DNA of 64,000 bases from Burkholderiales bacterium UBA2463. Lineage in GTDB: Bacteria; Pseudomonadota; Gammaproteobacteria; Burkholderiales; Burkholderiaceae_A. Under the pieces are notes generated by a model, which ran no database searches, was not told where the DNA came from, and saw only the letters and a program-made list of their open reading frames with translations. This document shows positions 51,495 through 60,002 of this stretch, piece by piece. Position numbers and translations under genes: made by a program. The stretch spans positions 172,518 through 236,517 of the forward strand of contig DDPR01000006.1 of NCBI GenBank assembly GCA_002342295.1, written 5' to 3'. Position 1 is the first letter of the stretch; every line of letters starts with the position of its first letter.

Positions 51495-51514
51495 TCATTT
51501 AAGAGAGACGCGCC

Positions 51515-52075
51515 ATGACCCGCCTTGTTTCGATCAGCCGACAACTAATGCTCGCGGGCACTCTGGGCCTCGTGCTGAGCGCCTGCTCCAGTGTGAGCCT
51601 CGATGACAAAGGCGCGAAGGGTGCGTCTCAGGGTGGCGCTCCCATTCAAAACATTGACACTCGAACGGGAGCGCTGGAGCCGACCCCCACTGGTGGGGTG
51701 GCAGGAATCAGCGCAGAGCGTCTCAAGGCGGCTGGATTCTCAGCCGATGGACGCGCGTCCATCTACTTTGGCTATGACGCAGTCACCATCGCCAGCGAGT
51801 ACCAGCCTCTGCTAGAAGCCACCGCTCGCCTGCTCAAAGAGAACAAAGATGTGCGTCTTCTCATTGAGGGCAACACGGACGAGCGAGGAACAGAGGAGTA
51901 CAACATCGCTCTCGGCCAACGCAGATCCGAAGCCGCGCGAAAAGCACTCTCTATTCTCGGGGCGCAAGAGCAGCGCGTCGAGGCCGTGAGCAACGGGGAA
52001 GAAAAGCCCATGGCGCTAGGCAGGGATGAGGCCGCCTTCGCACAGAACCGTCGCGCAGACCTCATCCTCAAGTAA
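51515..52075 (+). CDS. pal: Peptidoglycan-associated lipoprotein Pal
   Basis: A 186-residue lipoprotein with lipobox LVLSACSS, a disordered linker, and an OmpA-like domain that binds peptidoglycan: ASIYFGYDAVTIASEYQPLL, LIEGNTDERGTEEYNIALGQ, RRSEAARKALSILGAQ. It is anchored in the outer membrane and works with TolB. It follows tolB by 20 bases and precedes cpoB by seven. Confidence 0.96.
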   Translation: MTRLVSISRQLMLAGTLGLVLSACSSVSLDDKGAKGASQGGAPIQNIDTRTGALEPTPTGGVAGISAERLKAAGFSADGRASIYFGYDAVTIASEYQPLLEATARLLKENKDVRLLIEGNTDERGTEEYNIALGQRRSEAARKALSILGAQEQRVEAVSNGEEKPMALGRDEAAFAQNRRADLILK

Positions 52076-52082
52076 GGCCGCC

Positions 52083-52841
52083 ATGCGCCCATCTCATGCC
52101 CTGGCCGCCACCATCGTCTTGTGGCTTGGTGCCCCCCACGCTCATGCACAACTCTTCGCAGACGACGAGGCTCGCAGAGCCATCATCGATCTCCGAACCG
52201 AACTCAGGGCTAAAGCCGAGCGCCTCGAGGCCACACAACTCGACCTACTGAGGCAGATCGAGCAACTTCGCGCTGACCAGGCCGCCCTTCGCGGCAGCCT
52301 TGAGCAGACCGGCCAAACCACCAATACGACGCGTCAACAACAAAAAGAACTGTTTGAATCCCTTGAAAAGCAGATCCAGCGGCTCGAGGGGCGTCTAGGC
52401 CAGGTGGAGCCCAAGACAGTTGAGATCGACGGCAAGACCCTCTCGGTTCAGCCCGACGAACTCGCCGCTTACGAAAAGGCAAGAGGCCTCATGGGTTCGG
52501 GCGATTTAGCTGGCGCAGTCAAAACATTCCAGCAGATGATGCAGCGCTTTCCGGGCTCTGCCCTCTACCCATGGGCGCTCTTTCACGAGGGCGTCTCTCA
52601 GTACGCACTCAAGCATGCTGATGCTGCAATCAAATCGCTCTCTCAACTGACCGAGCGCTATTCCAGCCACCCTCGTACGCCGGACGCCATGCTCACCCTT
52701 GCGAGCGCGCTCGCGGAATCTGGAAAGTCGGCCCAGGCCAAGTCCACCCTTCAATCGGTCATGAAGCGCTTTCCCGGAACCGAGCAGGCCAAGACCGCGA
52801 GCACTCGCCTCAAAACCCTGGGTGGCGCAGGCAAACCGTGA
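52083..52841 (+). CDS. cpoB: Cell-division coordinator CpoB (YbgF)
   Basis: A 252-residue periplasmic protein with a signal peptide (MRPSHALAATIVLWLGAPHA), an N-terminal coiled coil (about residues 30-110, with RAKAERLEATQLDLLRQIEQ-type heptads) and C-terminal TPR repeats (FQQMMQRFPGSALYPWALFH, LSQLTERYSSHPRTPDAML). It links septal peptidoglycan synthesis to Tol-Pal. ATG 52083 is used; the open frame further upstream lies in pal. GTGA joins it to the next permease gene. Confidence 0.92.
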   Translation: MRPSHALAATIVLWLGAPHAHAQLFADDEARRAIIDLRTELRAKAERLEATQLDLLRQIEQLRADQAALRGSLEQTGQTTNTTRQQQKELFESLEKQIQRLEGRLGQVEPKTVEIDGKTLSVQPDELAAYEKARGLMGSGDLAGAVKTFQQMMQRFPGSALYPWALFHEGVSQYALKHADAAIKSLSQLTERYSSHPRTPDAMLTLASALAESGKSAQAKSTLQSVMKRFPGTEQAKTASTRLKTLGGAGKP

Positions 52842-53974
52842 GCCCCCTGCCCTCAATCGAGGAGGTTGAGAGTCTTCGCAGTCTGGTGGTGATCTGCGGA
52901 CTTGCGATTGGGATGGGATTTGGCGTGCTGGCGCAGCACGCGCGCTTTTGTGTTCTGGGCGCGATGAGCGACTGGGTGGTGATGGGCAGTGCCACTCGCC
53001 TCAGGGCCTATGCGCTTGCCATGGCGGTTGCCCTGATGGGTACGCAAGCCCTCATCCTGCTGGGTCTGCTCGATAGCGGCGCAGTCTTCTACACGAACAC
53101 GAGACTTCTTCTTGCTTCTGGTCTGATTGGGGGGCTCCTCTTTGGTCTGGGGATGACGCTTGCCTCTGGCTGTGGCGCACGAACGCTGGTGCGTATCGGT
53201 GAGGGCAGCCTCAAGGCACTCGTCGTCTTTCTCGTAATGGCCCTCACAGCCTTTATGACCTTTCGCGGCGTGGTCGCGCTTCTTCGCACGCAGACCGTCG
53301 ATCAACTCGCCTTCGCACTCCCCACCCGCCAAGACCTGCCCTCGCTTGCGGCCTGGGCGATACAGTCATCAGAGGCGGGCCCCTCTCTTCGGCTCCTTGT
53401 GGCCAGCCTCATGGCACTGGCCCTGCTCGGTTTTGCACTCTGGGATCGAGAGGCCCTTGGCCGCAAGGCCCGTGAGCATTGGGGTGCAGCGGGTATTGGT
53501 GCGCTCATCGTCATCAGCTGGTTCGTCACGGGCTACCTCGGTTTCATCGAGGAGCATCCCCTCACGCTTGAGCGAACCTACCTCGCAACAAACAACAAGG
53601 CACCTGAGGGCCTCAGTTTTGTAGGTCCGCTCGCCTACACGCTTGAAGTGCTCATCTACACGACCGACAAGTCCCAGACCATCACCTTTGCAATTGCCAC
53701 GGTGGTTGGCACCGTACTGGGCGCCTTCGTCAGCGCCAAATCCAATGGGTCCTTCCGCTGGGGAGGGTTCGCCTCGACATCGGATCTCTCCCGACACCTT
53801 CTTGGCGCGGCCCTCATGGGCATTGGGGGTGGAACGGCTATGGGCTGCACGATCGGTCACGGACTGAGCGGGCTGTCTCTCCTGTCACTGGGCTCCATCA
53901 TGAGCACCCTTGCCATTCTGTCTGGCGCCTGGATTGGGCTTCGCCTGCTGCAAGGCAGCGATGCGAGTCACTAG
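52838..53974 (+). CDS. YeeE/YedE-family sulfur-compound permease (second copy)
   Basis: A 378-residue inner-membrane protein with many hydrophobic helices and all three conserved cysteines of TsuA-like proteins: C38 in AQHARFCVLGAMSDW, C112 in LASGCGARTL, C337 in AMGCTIGHGLSG. It probably imports thiosulfate or a related compound. The GTG start overlaps the cpoB stop by four bases, so it is read with the Tol-Pal operon, an unexpected place for a sulfur gene. It is distinct from the permease at 22043-23188, which lacks the first cysteine. A loop of about 80 residues lies in the middle. Confidence 0.85.
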   Translation: MSPLPSIEEVESLRSLVVICGLAIGMGFGVLAQHARFCVLGAMSDWVVMGSATRLRAYALAMAVALMGTQALILLGLLDSGAVFYTNTRLLLASGLIGGLLFGLGMTLASGCGARTLVRIGEGSLKALVVFLVMALTAFMTFRGVVALLRTQTVDQLAFALPTRQDLPSLAAWAIQSSEAGPSLRLLVASLMALALLGFALWDREALGRKAREHWGAAGIGALIVISWFVTGYLGFIEEHPLTLERTYLATNNKAPEGLSFVGPLAYTLEVLIYTTDKSQTITFAIATVVGTVLGAFVSAKSNGSFRWGGFASTSDLSRHLLGAALMGIGGGTAMGCTIGHGLSGLSLLSLGSIMSTLAILSGAWIGLRLLQGSDASH

Positions 53975-53980
53975 CGTCGT

Positions 53981-54009
53981 TTGACCGAGCAGAGGCCGAT
54001 CGATAGACT
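53981..54009 (+). promoter_or_regulatory. Promoter of tRNA-Lys
   Basis: TTGACC at 53981-53986 and TAGACT at 54004-54009 with a 17-base gap. The first base of the tRNA is 17 bases past the -10. Spacing and distance fit a strong sigma-70 promoter. TAGACTAGAGGG also occurs before the rhodanese gene at 21022. Confidence 0.75.
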
Positions 54010-54025
54010 AGAGGGCTTTCGTCTG

Positions 54026-54101
54026 GGGTCGGTAGCTCAGTCGGTAGAGCAGCGGACTTTTAATCCGTTGGTCGCGAGTTCGAGTCTCGCCCGACCCACC
54101 A
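54026..54101 (+). tRNA. tRNA-Lys (anticodon TTT)
   Basis: The 76-base sequence folds as tRNA: acceptor GGGTCGG pairs with CCGACCC, D-arm GCTCAGTCGGTAGAGC, anticodon arm CGGA-CTTTTAA-TCCG with anticodon TTT, T-arm GAGTTCGAGTC, and encoded CCA. It has its own promoter and lies 14 bases upstream of the amidase start, so the amidase may be in the same primary transcript. Confidence 0.97.
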
Positions 54102-54115
54102 AATAGACGCGCCCC

Positions 54116-55417
54116 ATGACAACATTCCCTGGCCTTCTGGAGGCCTGCAGACTCATCAAGAGCGGGGCGCTTAGCCCCCAGACCCTTCTGTCTCGGGCTT
54201 CAGACCGGGCTGATGCAATCGAGCCCTCTCTGAAGGCCTTCGTGGTTCGAGCCACGAGCGCCTCAATAACGCAGCAGGTAAAACCTGGTCCCCTCTGTGG
54301 CATTCCAGTGGGCGTGAAAGACATCATCGCCACGGTGGATCTGCCAACCACCAACGGCTCCCCCATCTACAAAGGCGTCACCCCCGAGCGCGACGCATCC
54401 ATCATCACGAGGATTCGCGCACTGGGCGGCGTCATCTTTGGAAAGACCGTCACCACGGAATTCGCGTGGCGCAGCCCGGGGCCGACAACCAACCCCTGGA
54501 GCAGCGAACACACACCCGGGGGCTCTTCGAGTGGCTCAGCGGCGGCGGTCGCTGCAGGAATCGTTCCCCTGGCGCTGGGGTCTCAGACGCAAGGATCGAT
54601 CATCCGCCCAGCAGCTTTTTGCGGAGTCGTCGGCCTCAAGGCCAGTTACGGAGCCACGCCCAAAGAGGGTGTTCACCCGCTCTCCGGCTCACTTGATCAC
54701 ATTGGCTTTTTTACCCGCTCGGTAGACGATGCAGCCCTGGCCCTCAGCCTCTTGAAGAATCGCGACGCAATCGAGGACGAATCGATCGTCCTAGACGACT
54801 TCTCTTTCGACGTGGAGTCGGGTGTCCCAGCCCTACCTCGACCGAGGATCGCTCTGCTCTCGACCCCCCACGATCACCTGCTGAGTTCGGAGCAGTCTGC
54901 CGTCCTCGCAGAGTGTGCGGAGTGCCTACGCTCTGGTGGAGCCACCCTTGAATCGCTCACCCTGCCAGACGCCTTCTGGGCAGGTCTTACCAACATGAAC
55001 CTCATCATGGAGTGCGAGGGGGCCGTCGCACATAAGAATCATTTTGAGCATCACCCCAACATGCTGGGCGAGCACATTCGAGACCTCGTCACCAAGGGTC
55101 GTGCGCACTCGGCAGTGGCCTACATTGAGGCCCGCGATCGTCAGAAAGCGCTTCGCAAGGCAGTAGCCTCCTACTTCTCTCGCTTCGATGCCTTTCTCAC
55201 CGCCCCGGCAACGGGCGAGGCGCCAAAAGGTCTCTCATGGACGGGTGACCCCATCTTTTGTGCGCTCTGGAGTTTTCTTGGCACGCCATCTATCACCCTT
55301 CCCTTTAAGAGGTCCTCCCTTGGGCTGCCTCTGGGCATCCAGCTTGTGGGCAATTACCGGGAGGATGAAAAGCTTCTTCGGGTGAGCAAATTCGTCGAGA
55401 GCCTAGTTCCCCAATAG
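54116..55417 (+). CDS. Amidase-signature family amidohydrolase
   Basis: A 433-residue amidase of the Ser-cisSer-Lys class. The lysine is K68 in PVGVKDIIAT; the serine block is GGSSSGSAAAVAAG (about residues 135-150), and the nucleophile lies in TQGSIIRPAAFCG (S161). C-terminal blocks include TAPATGEAPKGLSW and LPLGIQLVGNY. Length is a little below GatA, and gatB/gatC are absent, so it is more likely a catabolic amidase than a transamidosome part. It has no signal peptide. Its 3' end overlaps the convergent HD-domain gene by 15 bases. The substrate is unknown. Confidence 0.88.
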   Translation: MTTFPGLLEACRLIKSGALSPQTLLSRASDRADAIEPSLKAFVVRATSASITQQVKPGPLCGIPVGVKDIIATVDLPTTNGSPIYKGVTPERDASIITRIRALGGVIFGKTVTTEFAWRSPGPTTNPWSSEHTPGGSSSGSAAAVAAGIVPLALGSQTQGSIIRPAAFCGVVGLKASYGATPKEGVHPLSGSLDHIGFFTRSVDDAALALSLLKNRDAIEDESIVLDDFSFDVESGVPALPRPRIALLSTPHDHLLSSEQSAVLAECAECLRSGGATLESLTLPDAFWAGLTNMNLIMECEGAVAHKNHFEHHPNMLGEHIRDLVTKGRAHSAVAYIEARDRQKALRKAVASYFSRFDAFLTAPATGEAPKGLSWTGDPIFCALWSFLGTPSITLPFKRSSLGLPLGIQLVGNYREDEKLLRVSKFVESLVPQ

Positions 55418-56977
55418 GCTCTCGCGTCTCACGTCAGACAGACGCACAAATGCATCCACGAGGGAATCGATGAGTGTCTTGGGGGCTGATGCCAAGAAGT
55501 CCTCCGCGCTCACCTCGCCCTTGAAAAACGCCCGAGCCATCACGAGCAGTTGCCTCATCACCGAGAAGCCGACGGACTTGGTCATGAAGGTTGCAATGGG
55601 TGAATTCCGTACGTCATAGTCGGAGGCGACCGTCCGCCCCTGCTCAAGGATGGTGAGCACCGCCTCTTCAACCTCGCCGACTGAGGCCACAGGCTGCTCG
55701 ACCGGCGGCAGAAAAGATTCGAGGCCCGCCGAGGGCTGACCCTCCAGCGGTCGCTCACCCATCATCATCGAAACCGAGACCTCTCGACCAATACGCAGGG
55801 AGAGGGCCTCAAGCACAGCGATCGAGGTGAGTTTCATGCCCAGATAGAGGCGGGCGATCTCGAGGTTCCGACGCGCCCTAGAAAGTAGAAGCGAAAAGTG
55901 CTCGTCGGACGGCTCAGACCCATACTGCCGAAACACAGCCTCGGCCTTCAGGAAGTTGAGAAAGCCCTCCATCTTCTGAAGAGAGACCCGATATCCCTTG
56001 GCCGTGTAGTGACTAGCCCGCCGCAGGTCGTGGTTCGTTTCGGGAATGAGGTTCCAGGTGTTGTCGAGAAAGTGCGTAGCCTGCTCGCTCGCAAAGTTCT
56101 CAACGTCTCGATTGCTCAGTCGCACTGCGCGCCTCACAAGAGCATGTGTCTCCTCATCTGACCAGCCAAAGCCGTGCTCTTGACTGACCCGACGAAGGCT
56201 CTCAAAGAGAGTGTCCGAGCAGGTCTTGCCCGAGGCGTCAGGAGCTCGAAAGGGGATGGTCGCCTCAATGCACGCGACAACCTGTGCAATCACTGAAAGA
56301 GGGAGAATGCCCTCGAGCACCTTTGCAGCAAGCAGTGCACTGAGAAACTCATTCTGGCCGGCCATGGGGTGAAGCTTCTGGCCGAGCTGGAATCCAAAGA
56401 GTGAGAGCGATAGCTTGAAAGCCGAGTCGGCCAGAAGCGAGATGTCATCAGCGAGGATGATCTGCTGATCCACCTCCCGAATAAAGGGGGCGATCGACCT
56501 CATCATGTTCAGATTGATGCCCCCATCAACCTGGACATACACCATGTCGTGAAACAGCGCCGAGATCACCTCAACCTCATCGCCCCCCTCGCCGACCTGG
56601 AAGATATGTTGGGGCGTGTGAAAACTGCGCCACGGGCCAGTCATCGACTGAATAATGAGGTCCGCAATGGGCTCGAGTTGCTCTGGGCGAGCCAGTGCGC
56701 CAAGCCCCTGAACAGACCCCACCAGCGCCTCTAGACACTTCTGCTTATCGGCATCCACTTGCATACGAGTTAGCGCAAACAGTCGGAAATTAGTCGGATC
56801 ATAGTCTCGAAGTGTGACCCTGGCATTCGCATCCTGATGCAAAATGGAGTTCAAGCCATGCGCAAACTCCTGAATTTCCTCGTTTTTCAAGTTGGGTGGG
56901 TTGCGGCCGTCTGGGGAACCGCCCTTCACGCGGTCGAGATCTCTCTCGTGGCCCCCATTTTGTTTGTGTGTCTTCAC
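55403..56977 (-). CDS. Uncharacterised protein with HD-type phosphohydrolase motif
   Basis: Up to 524 residues. Residues near 115-145 show RSFHTPQHIFQVGEGG and VISALFHDMVYV, the R-x-(F/Y)-H-x3-H and HD pattern of predicted metal-dependent HD hydrolases. The rest is mostly helical and not one I recognise; about 180 further C-terminal residues could be regulatory. No membrane or signal segment is seen. The start is unclear: GTG at 56977 overlaps the divergent DUF2878 gene by about 120 bases, a second GTG is at 56929, and no in-frame ATG occurs before 56764. The true start is probably inside. It overlaps the amidase 3' end by 15 bases. Function unknown. Confidence 0.6.
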   Translation of the reverse strand: MKTHKQNGGHERDLDRVKGGSPDGRNPPNLKNEEIQEFAHGLNSILHQDANARVTLRDYDPTNFRLFALTRMQVDADKQKCLEALVGSVQGLGALARPEQLEPIADLIIQSMTGPWRSFHTPQHIFQVGEGGDEVEVISALFHDMVYVQVDGGINLNMMRSIAPFIREVDQQIILADDISLLADSAFKLSLSLFGFQLGQKLHPMAGQNEFLSALLAAKVLEGILPLSVIAQVVACIEATIPFRAPDASGKTCSDTLFESLRRVSQEHGFGWSDEETHALVRRAVRLSNRDVENFASEQATHFLDNTWNLIPETNHDLRRASHYTAKGYRVSLQKMEGFLNFLKAEAVFRQYGSEPSDEHFSLLLSRARRNLEIARLYLGMKLTSIAVLEALSLRIGREVSVSMMMGERPLEGQPSAGLESFLPPVEQPVASVGEVEEAVLTILEQGRTVASDYDVRNSPIATFMTKSVGFSVMRQLLVMARAFFKGEVSAEDFLASAPKTLIDSLVDAFVRLSDVRRESLLGN

Positions 56978-57379
56978 CTCGCTCAGACGCCCAACAGCAG
57001 GGCAGAGAGCCTGCTCATTCTGAAATGTCTTTGTCTGGGTCTCATCCTAGACAGTGCACTCATTCAAGCGGGTCTGATCGGATTCGAGGGCCACACGCTG
57101 CGACCCGGGCTCTCCCCTTTCTGGATGTGGGGGCTGTGGGCGCTCTTTGCCACCACCCTGAATGAATCCATGAGCTGGCTGCAATCTCGCAAACGACTTG
57201 CAGCTCTGCTGGGCGCGCTCTTTGGTCCACTCTCCTATGAGGCGGGCGTGTCTCTGGGCGCAGCAACCTGGACGAATCAAACGCTCGGACTAGTCCTGGT
57301 GGGAATCGGCTGGCTTCTCGCCACTCCTCTCATGCTCTTCTGGGCCGGCCAACACCCTCCAACCGAGAGTTCCACATGA
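56858..57379 (+). CDS. DUF2878-family membrane protein
   Basis: A 173-residue membrane protein with about five hydrophobic segments. It starts RKLLNFLVFQVGWVAAVWG, typical of DUF2878, and shows LILDSALIQAGLIGF and WALFATTLNESMSWL, also usual for the family. ATG 56858 has GGAG eight bases upstream. It overlaps the next gene by four bases (ATGA). Its molecular function is not known. It shares 5' sequence with the divergent HD-domain gene. Confidence 0.75.
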   Translation: MRKLLNFLVFQVGWVAAVWGTALHAVEISLVAPILFVCLHLAQTPNSRAESLLILKCLCLGLILDSALIQAGLIGFEGHTLRPGLSPFWMWGLWALFATTLNESMSWLQSRKRLAALLGALFGPLSYEAGVSLGAATWTNQTLGLVLVGIGWLLATPLMLFWAGQHPPTESST

Positions 57380-57960
57380 GACAACTTCGCTGGCTTGCCG
57401 CTCTTATTCTCACTATCAGCGGCCCGTTTGTGTCCGCCGCACAAGCAGACCTTGGCGCCGACCTACGAGATGGTCGTCACGTTCTTCTCATGCGCCACGC
57501 AGACGCTCCGGGCTATGGGGATCCGCTGGGCTACTCCCTCTCTGACTGCGCCACCCAGCGCAACCTGGGCGAACTCGGTCGACAGCAGGCTCAACGGGCG
57601 GGGGAGTGGCTCGCGCGCATGGGCGTTCGCGAGGGCCTTGTCTACTCCAGTCCCTGGTGTCGCTGCCTCGACACAGCGCGACTCCTCAACAAGGGCCCCG
57701 TTCAGACCGCAGACGCGCTTGGCTCTTTTTTTGATGACATGAGTCAGGAGCGCCGACAGACCCGTGCGCTTGTTGATCTGATCCGCTCAAGCCTTGCGCA
57801 GACTCCCCGGCGCCCCGTCCTTCTCATCACCCACCATGTAAACATTCAGGCCTTCACAGGCGTCGCAGTGGGCTCGGGCGATATCGTGATCGCTCGCGTA
57901 GACGACCAAGGCCGCTACCAGTCCCACCGACTCTTTCCAGCGAGCGTGACGAGTCGTTAG
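57376..57960 (+). CDS. Exported histidine phosphatase-superfamily protein
   Basis: A 194-residue protein with a signal peptide (LAALILTISGPFVSAAQA) and a histidine phosphatase domain: catalytic RHG-like motif in VLLMRHADAPG, SSPWCRCLDTARLL, and a second histidine in LITHHVNIQAFTG. The YSLSDCATQRNLGELG block is typical of the exported subgroup. It likely removes phosphate groups in the periplasm. It is coupled to DUF2878 by a four-base overlap, a pairing that may be conserved. It ends overlapping the convergent hydratase by four bases. Confidence 0.82.
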   Translation: MRQLRWLAALILTISGPFVSAAQADLGADLRDGRHVLLMRHADAPGYGDPLGYSLSDCATQRNLGELGRQQAQRAGEWLARMGVREGLVYSSPWCRCLDTARLLNKGPVQTADALGSFFDDMSQERRQTRALVDLIRSSLAQTPRRPVLLITHHVNIQAFTGVAVGSGDIVIARVDDQGRYQSHRLFPASVTSR

Positions 57961-58751
57961 CGCCCTCCCCAATGAGGGGGACGCTTATCAACGAAAGCTG
58001 AAACACCCTCTGCAAAGTCTTGGCTGCCATAGCAGAGCGCAACGAGTTCATCGCAGCTAGGCAAAGCGCTCTGATGGAGTGCATTGAGCATCCGCTTGGA
58101 TGCCCGAATGGTCAGTGGCGCCCGCTCTAGCAGGGTCTGAGCCAGGGAGTGAGCAAGCCCGTCCAACGCCTCGGGGCCGCAAGCTAATCGAATGAACCCG
58201 CAGGCCACCAACTCATCCGTGGTGAGCATCTCAGCGAGAAGCAACATGCGTCGCACTCGCGCATCGCCCAAGTGAGCAACGAGCCGCGCCACGTTGCTCA
58301 TCGAGAGGCAGTTGCCAACAGTCCTCGAGATGGGCACGCCAAACTGCGCTCGCTCATCGGCAATTCGAAAATCGCAGGCAGCTGCAATAGCGAGACCTCC
58401 GCCCACGGCCCAGCCATCAATCACGGCAATTGTTGGAATCGAGAGCTGCTCGAGCGCGCCGACGTGGGCGTCGATGAAGGCCTCATAGCGCAGCCCATCT
58501 TCAGCCCCATTAAAAGACTTGAACTGTTCAATGTCGGTCCCTGCAATAAAGGCCCCCCCAGCGCCTCGGAGCACCGCGACCCGAATCTCTGGCGCAGCCG
58601 AGATGTCTCCGCAGATACGCCTGAGGTCCTCGTACATCGTCCAAGTCATCGCGTTTCGAGCCTCGGGCCGATCAAAAACAATGTGCGCAATGGGGCCCGC
58701 AAGCGTAAGACGAACTGCGCCAGAGGAGGATGCGGCCTGCCTCATGCTCAC
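57957..58751 (-). CDS. Enoyl-CoA hydratase/isomerase-family protein
   Basis: A 264-residue crotonase-fold enzyme: IAHIVFDRPEARNAM, GAGGAFIAGTDIEQF with the oxyanion-hole segment, and TIAVIDGWAVGGGLAIAAAC, followed by FGVPISRTVGNCLS. Members hydrate enoyl-CoA or isomerise and hydrolyse acyl-CoAs. The start is GTG, overlapping the CoA-transferase stop by four bases (GTGA); ATG two codons further in is an alternative. It pairs with the CoA-transferase. Acidic residues of classical hydratases are not obvious, so the reaction is open. Confidence 0.85.
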   Translation of the reverse strand: MSMRQAASSSGAVRLTLAGPIAHIVFDRPEARNAMTWTMYEDLRRICGDISAAPEIRVAVLRGAGGAFIAGTDIEQFKSFNGAEDGLRYEAFIDAHVGALEQLSIPTIAVIDGWAVGGGLAIAAACDFRIADERAQFGVPISRTVGNCLSMSNVARLVAHLGDARVRRMLLLAEMLTTDELVACGFIRLACGPEALDGLAHSLAQTLLERAPLTIRASKRMLNALHQSALPSCDELVALCYGSQDFAEGVSAFVDKRPPHWGGR

Positions 58752-59995
58752 AAGGACTCCACCTCGAAGGCTCCACCTTCAGCGAGCCGAATACGGTCTG
58801 TCTGCGAATACCCAAGCTGCGTGAGCACCTCATCGGTATGCTCGCCCAAGAGGGGCGGATGGCGGCGCACCTGCTGAGGCGTGCCCTGCATCTTCACGGC
58901 AAACCCGATGTTCGGAACCTTGCCCTCGATGGGATGATCAATCTCGATCTTCATCTGACGATGCCGCCCATGATCACTTGCGTAGGCCGCCGGATAGTCC
59001 AGAATCGGCCCCGCCGGAATGCCAGCCTCTAACAATGCATCAATCCAGTGTTGGGCGCTCTGCTTAGAGAATGCACTCTCCAACTCATCAATCATCACCT
59101 CGCGATGCGCAAGACGATCAGAGATGGTCTTAAACCGCGCATCCGCGAGAAGGTCCTCCCGCCCAAGCAAACCACAGAGCTTGGTCCAGAGTCGCTGATT
59201 GGTGGCCCCCATCACGAAGTAATCGTCTTTAGCCTTGACGGCCTGGTAAGGGGCGCTCATTCGATTGGCGGTCCCGAGAGGCTCTGGCGGCTTGCCCGTG
59301 CCCCAGTACTCCGCGCTATCCCAGATGGAAAAAGCAAGAGCAGAGTCAAAGAGGGATGCGTCGATGGCCTGACCACGTCCGGTGCGCTGGGCCCCAATGT
59401 AGGCAGACAAGATGCCGTAGGCGGCAAACAAGGCGCATCCAATGTCCGCTACGGGTACCCCTGCCTTCACGGGGCGACCATCCCCGTGGCCTGTCATGGC
59501 CATCACGCCTGACATGGCCTGCGCCATGAGATCGAATCCGGGCCGATGCGCCCATGGGCCTGTCTGCCCAAAGCCCGAGATACTCGCGTAGACCAGAGCG
59601 GGATTCGCCTCCCGAAGCGCCTCGTAATCAATACCGAGCCGCTTCATCACGCCGGGTCGATAGTTCTCAACCAGAATGTCTGCCTCTCTCACCAAAGCCA
59701 TGAAGACCTCCCGGCCCGCATCAGACTTCAGGTTCAGCGCCACGCTGCGCTTGTTGCGGTTCATGTTGAGAAAGCCCAGACTGTCGGACCCTTTCATCTT
59801 GAAACCCATCGCCGATCGTGTCTGATCACCCGCTCCGGGGGGCTCGACCTTGATCACGTCTGCCCCCATGTCGGCAAGCAGCATGCAGCAATAAGGGCCA
59901 GCCATCACCTGACAGACATCGAGCACGCGCACGCCAGCCAGGGGCAGTGCGCTGTCGGCAGTCGGCGTCGTCTCCCTGCGATCCTGATCGGGCAT
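58748..59995 (-). CDS. Class III (CaiB/BaiF) CoA-transferase
   Basis: A 415-residue CoA-transferase with LAGVRVLDVCQVMAGPYCCM, ADMGADVIKVEPPGAGDQTR, NMNRNKRSVALNLKSDAGRE, the active-site aspartate in RPGFDLMAQAMSG, and GVPVADIGCALFAAYGILSA. It moves CoA between carboxylates, usually succinyl-CoA to the substrate acid. It lies seven bases downstream of a TctC receptor gene and overlaps the hydratase, so it likely activates the acid taken up with that receptor. The family is sure; the acid is not. Confidence 0.9.
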   Translation of the reverse strand: MPDQDRRETTPTADSALPLAGVRVLDVCQVMAGPYCCMLLADMGADVIKVEPPGAGDQTRSAMGFKMKGSDSLGFLNMNRNKRSVALNLKSDAGREVFMALVREADILVENYRPGVMKRLGIDYEALREANPALVYASISGFGQTGPWAHRPGFDLMAQAMSGVMAMTGHGDGRPVKAGVPVADIGCALFAAYGILSAYIGAQRTGRGQAIDASLFDSALAFSIWDSAEYWGTGKPPEPLGTANRMSAPYQAVKAKDDYFVMGATNQRLWTKLCGLLGREDLLADARFKTISDRLAHREVMIDELESAFSKQSAQHWIDALLEAGIPAGPILDYPAAYASDHGRHRQMKIEIDHPIEGKVPNIGFAVKMQGTPQQVRRHPPLLGEHTDEVLTQLGYSQTDRIRLAEGGAFEVESL

Positions 59996-60002
59996 TTCGC
60001 CC

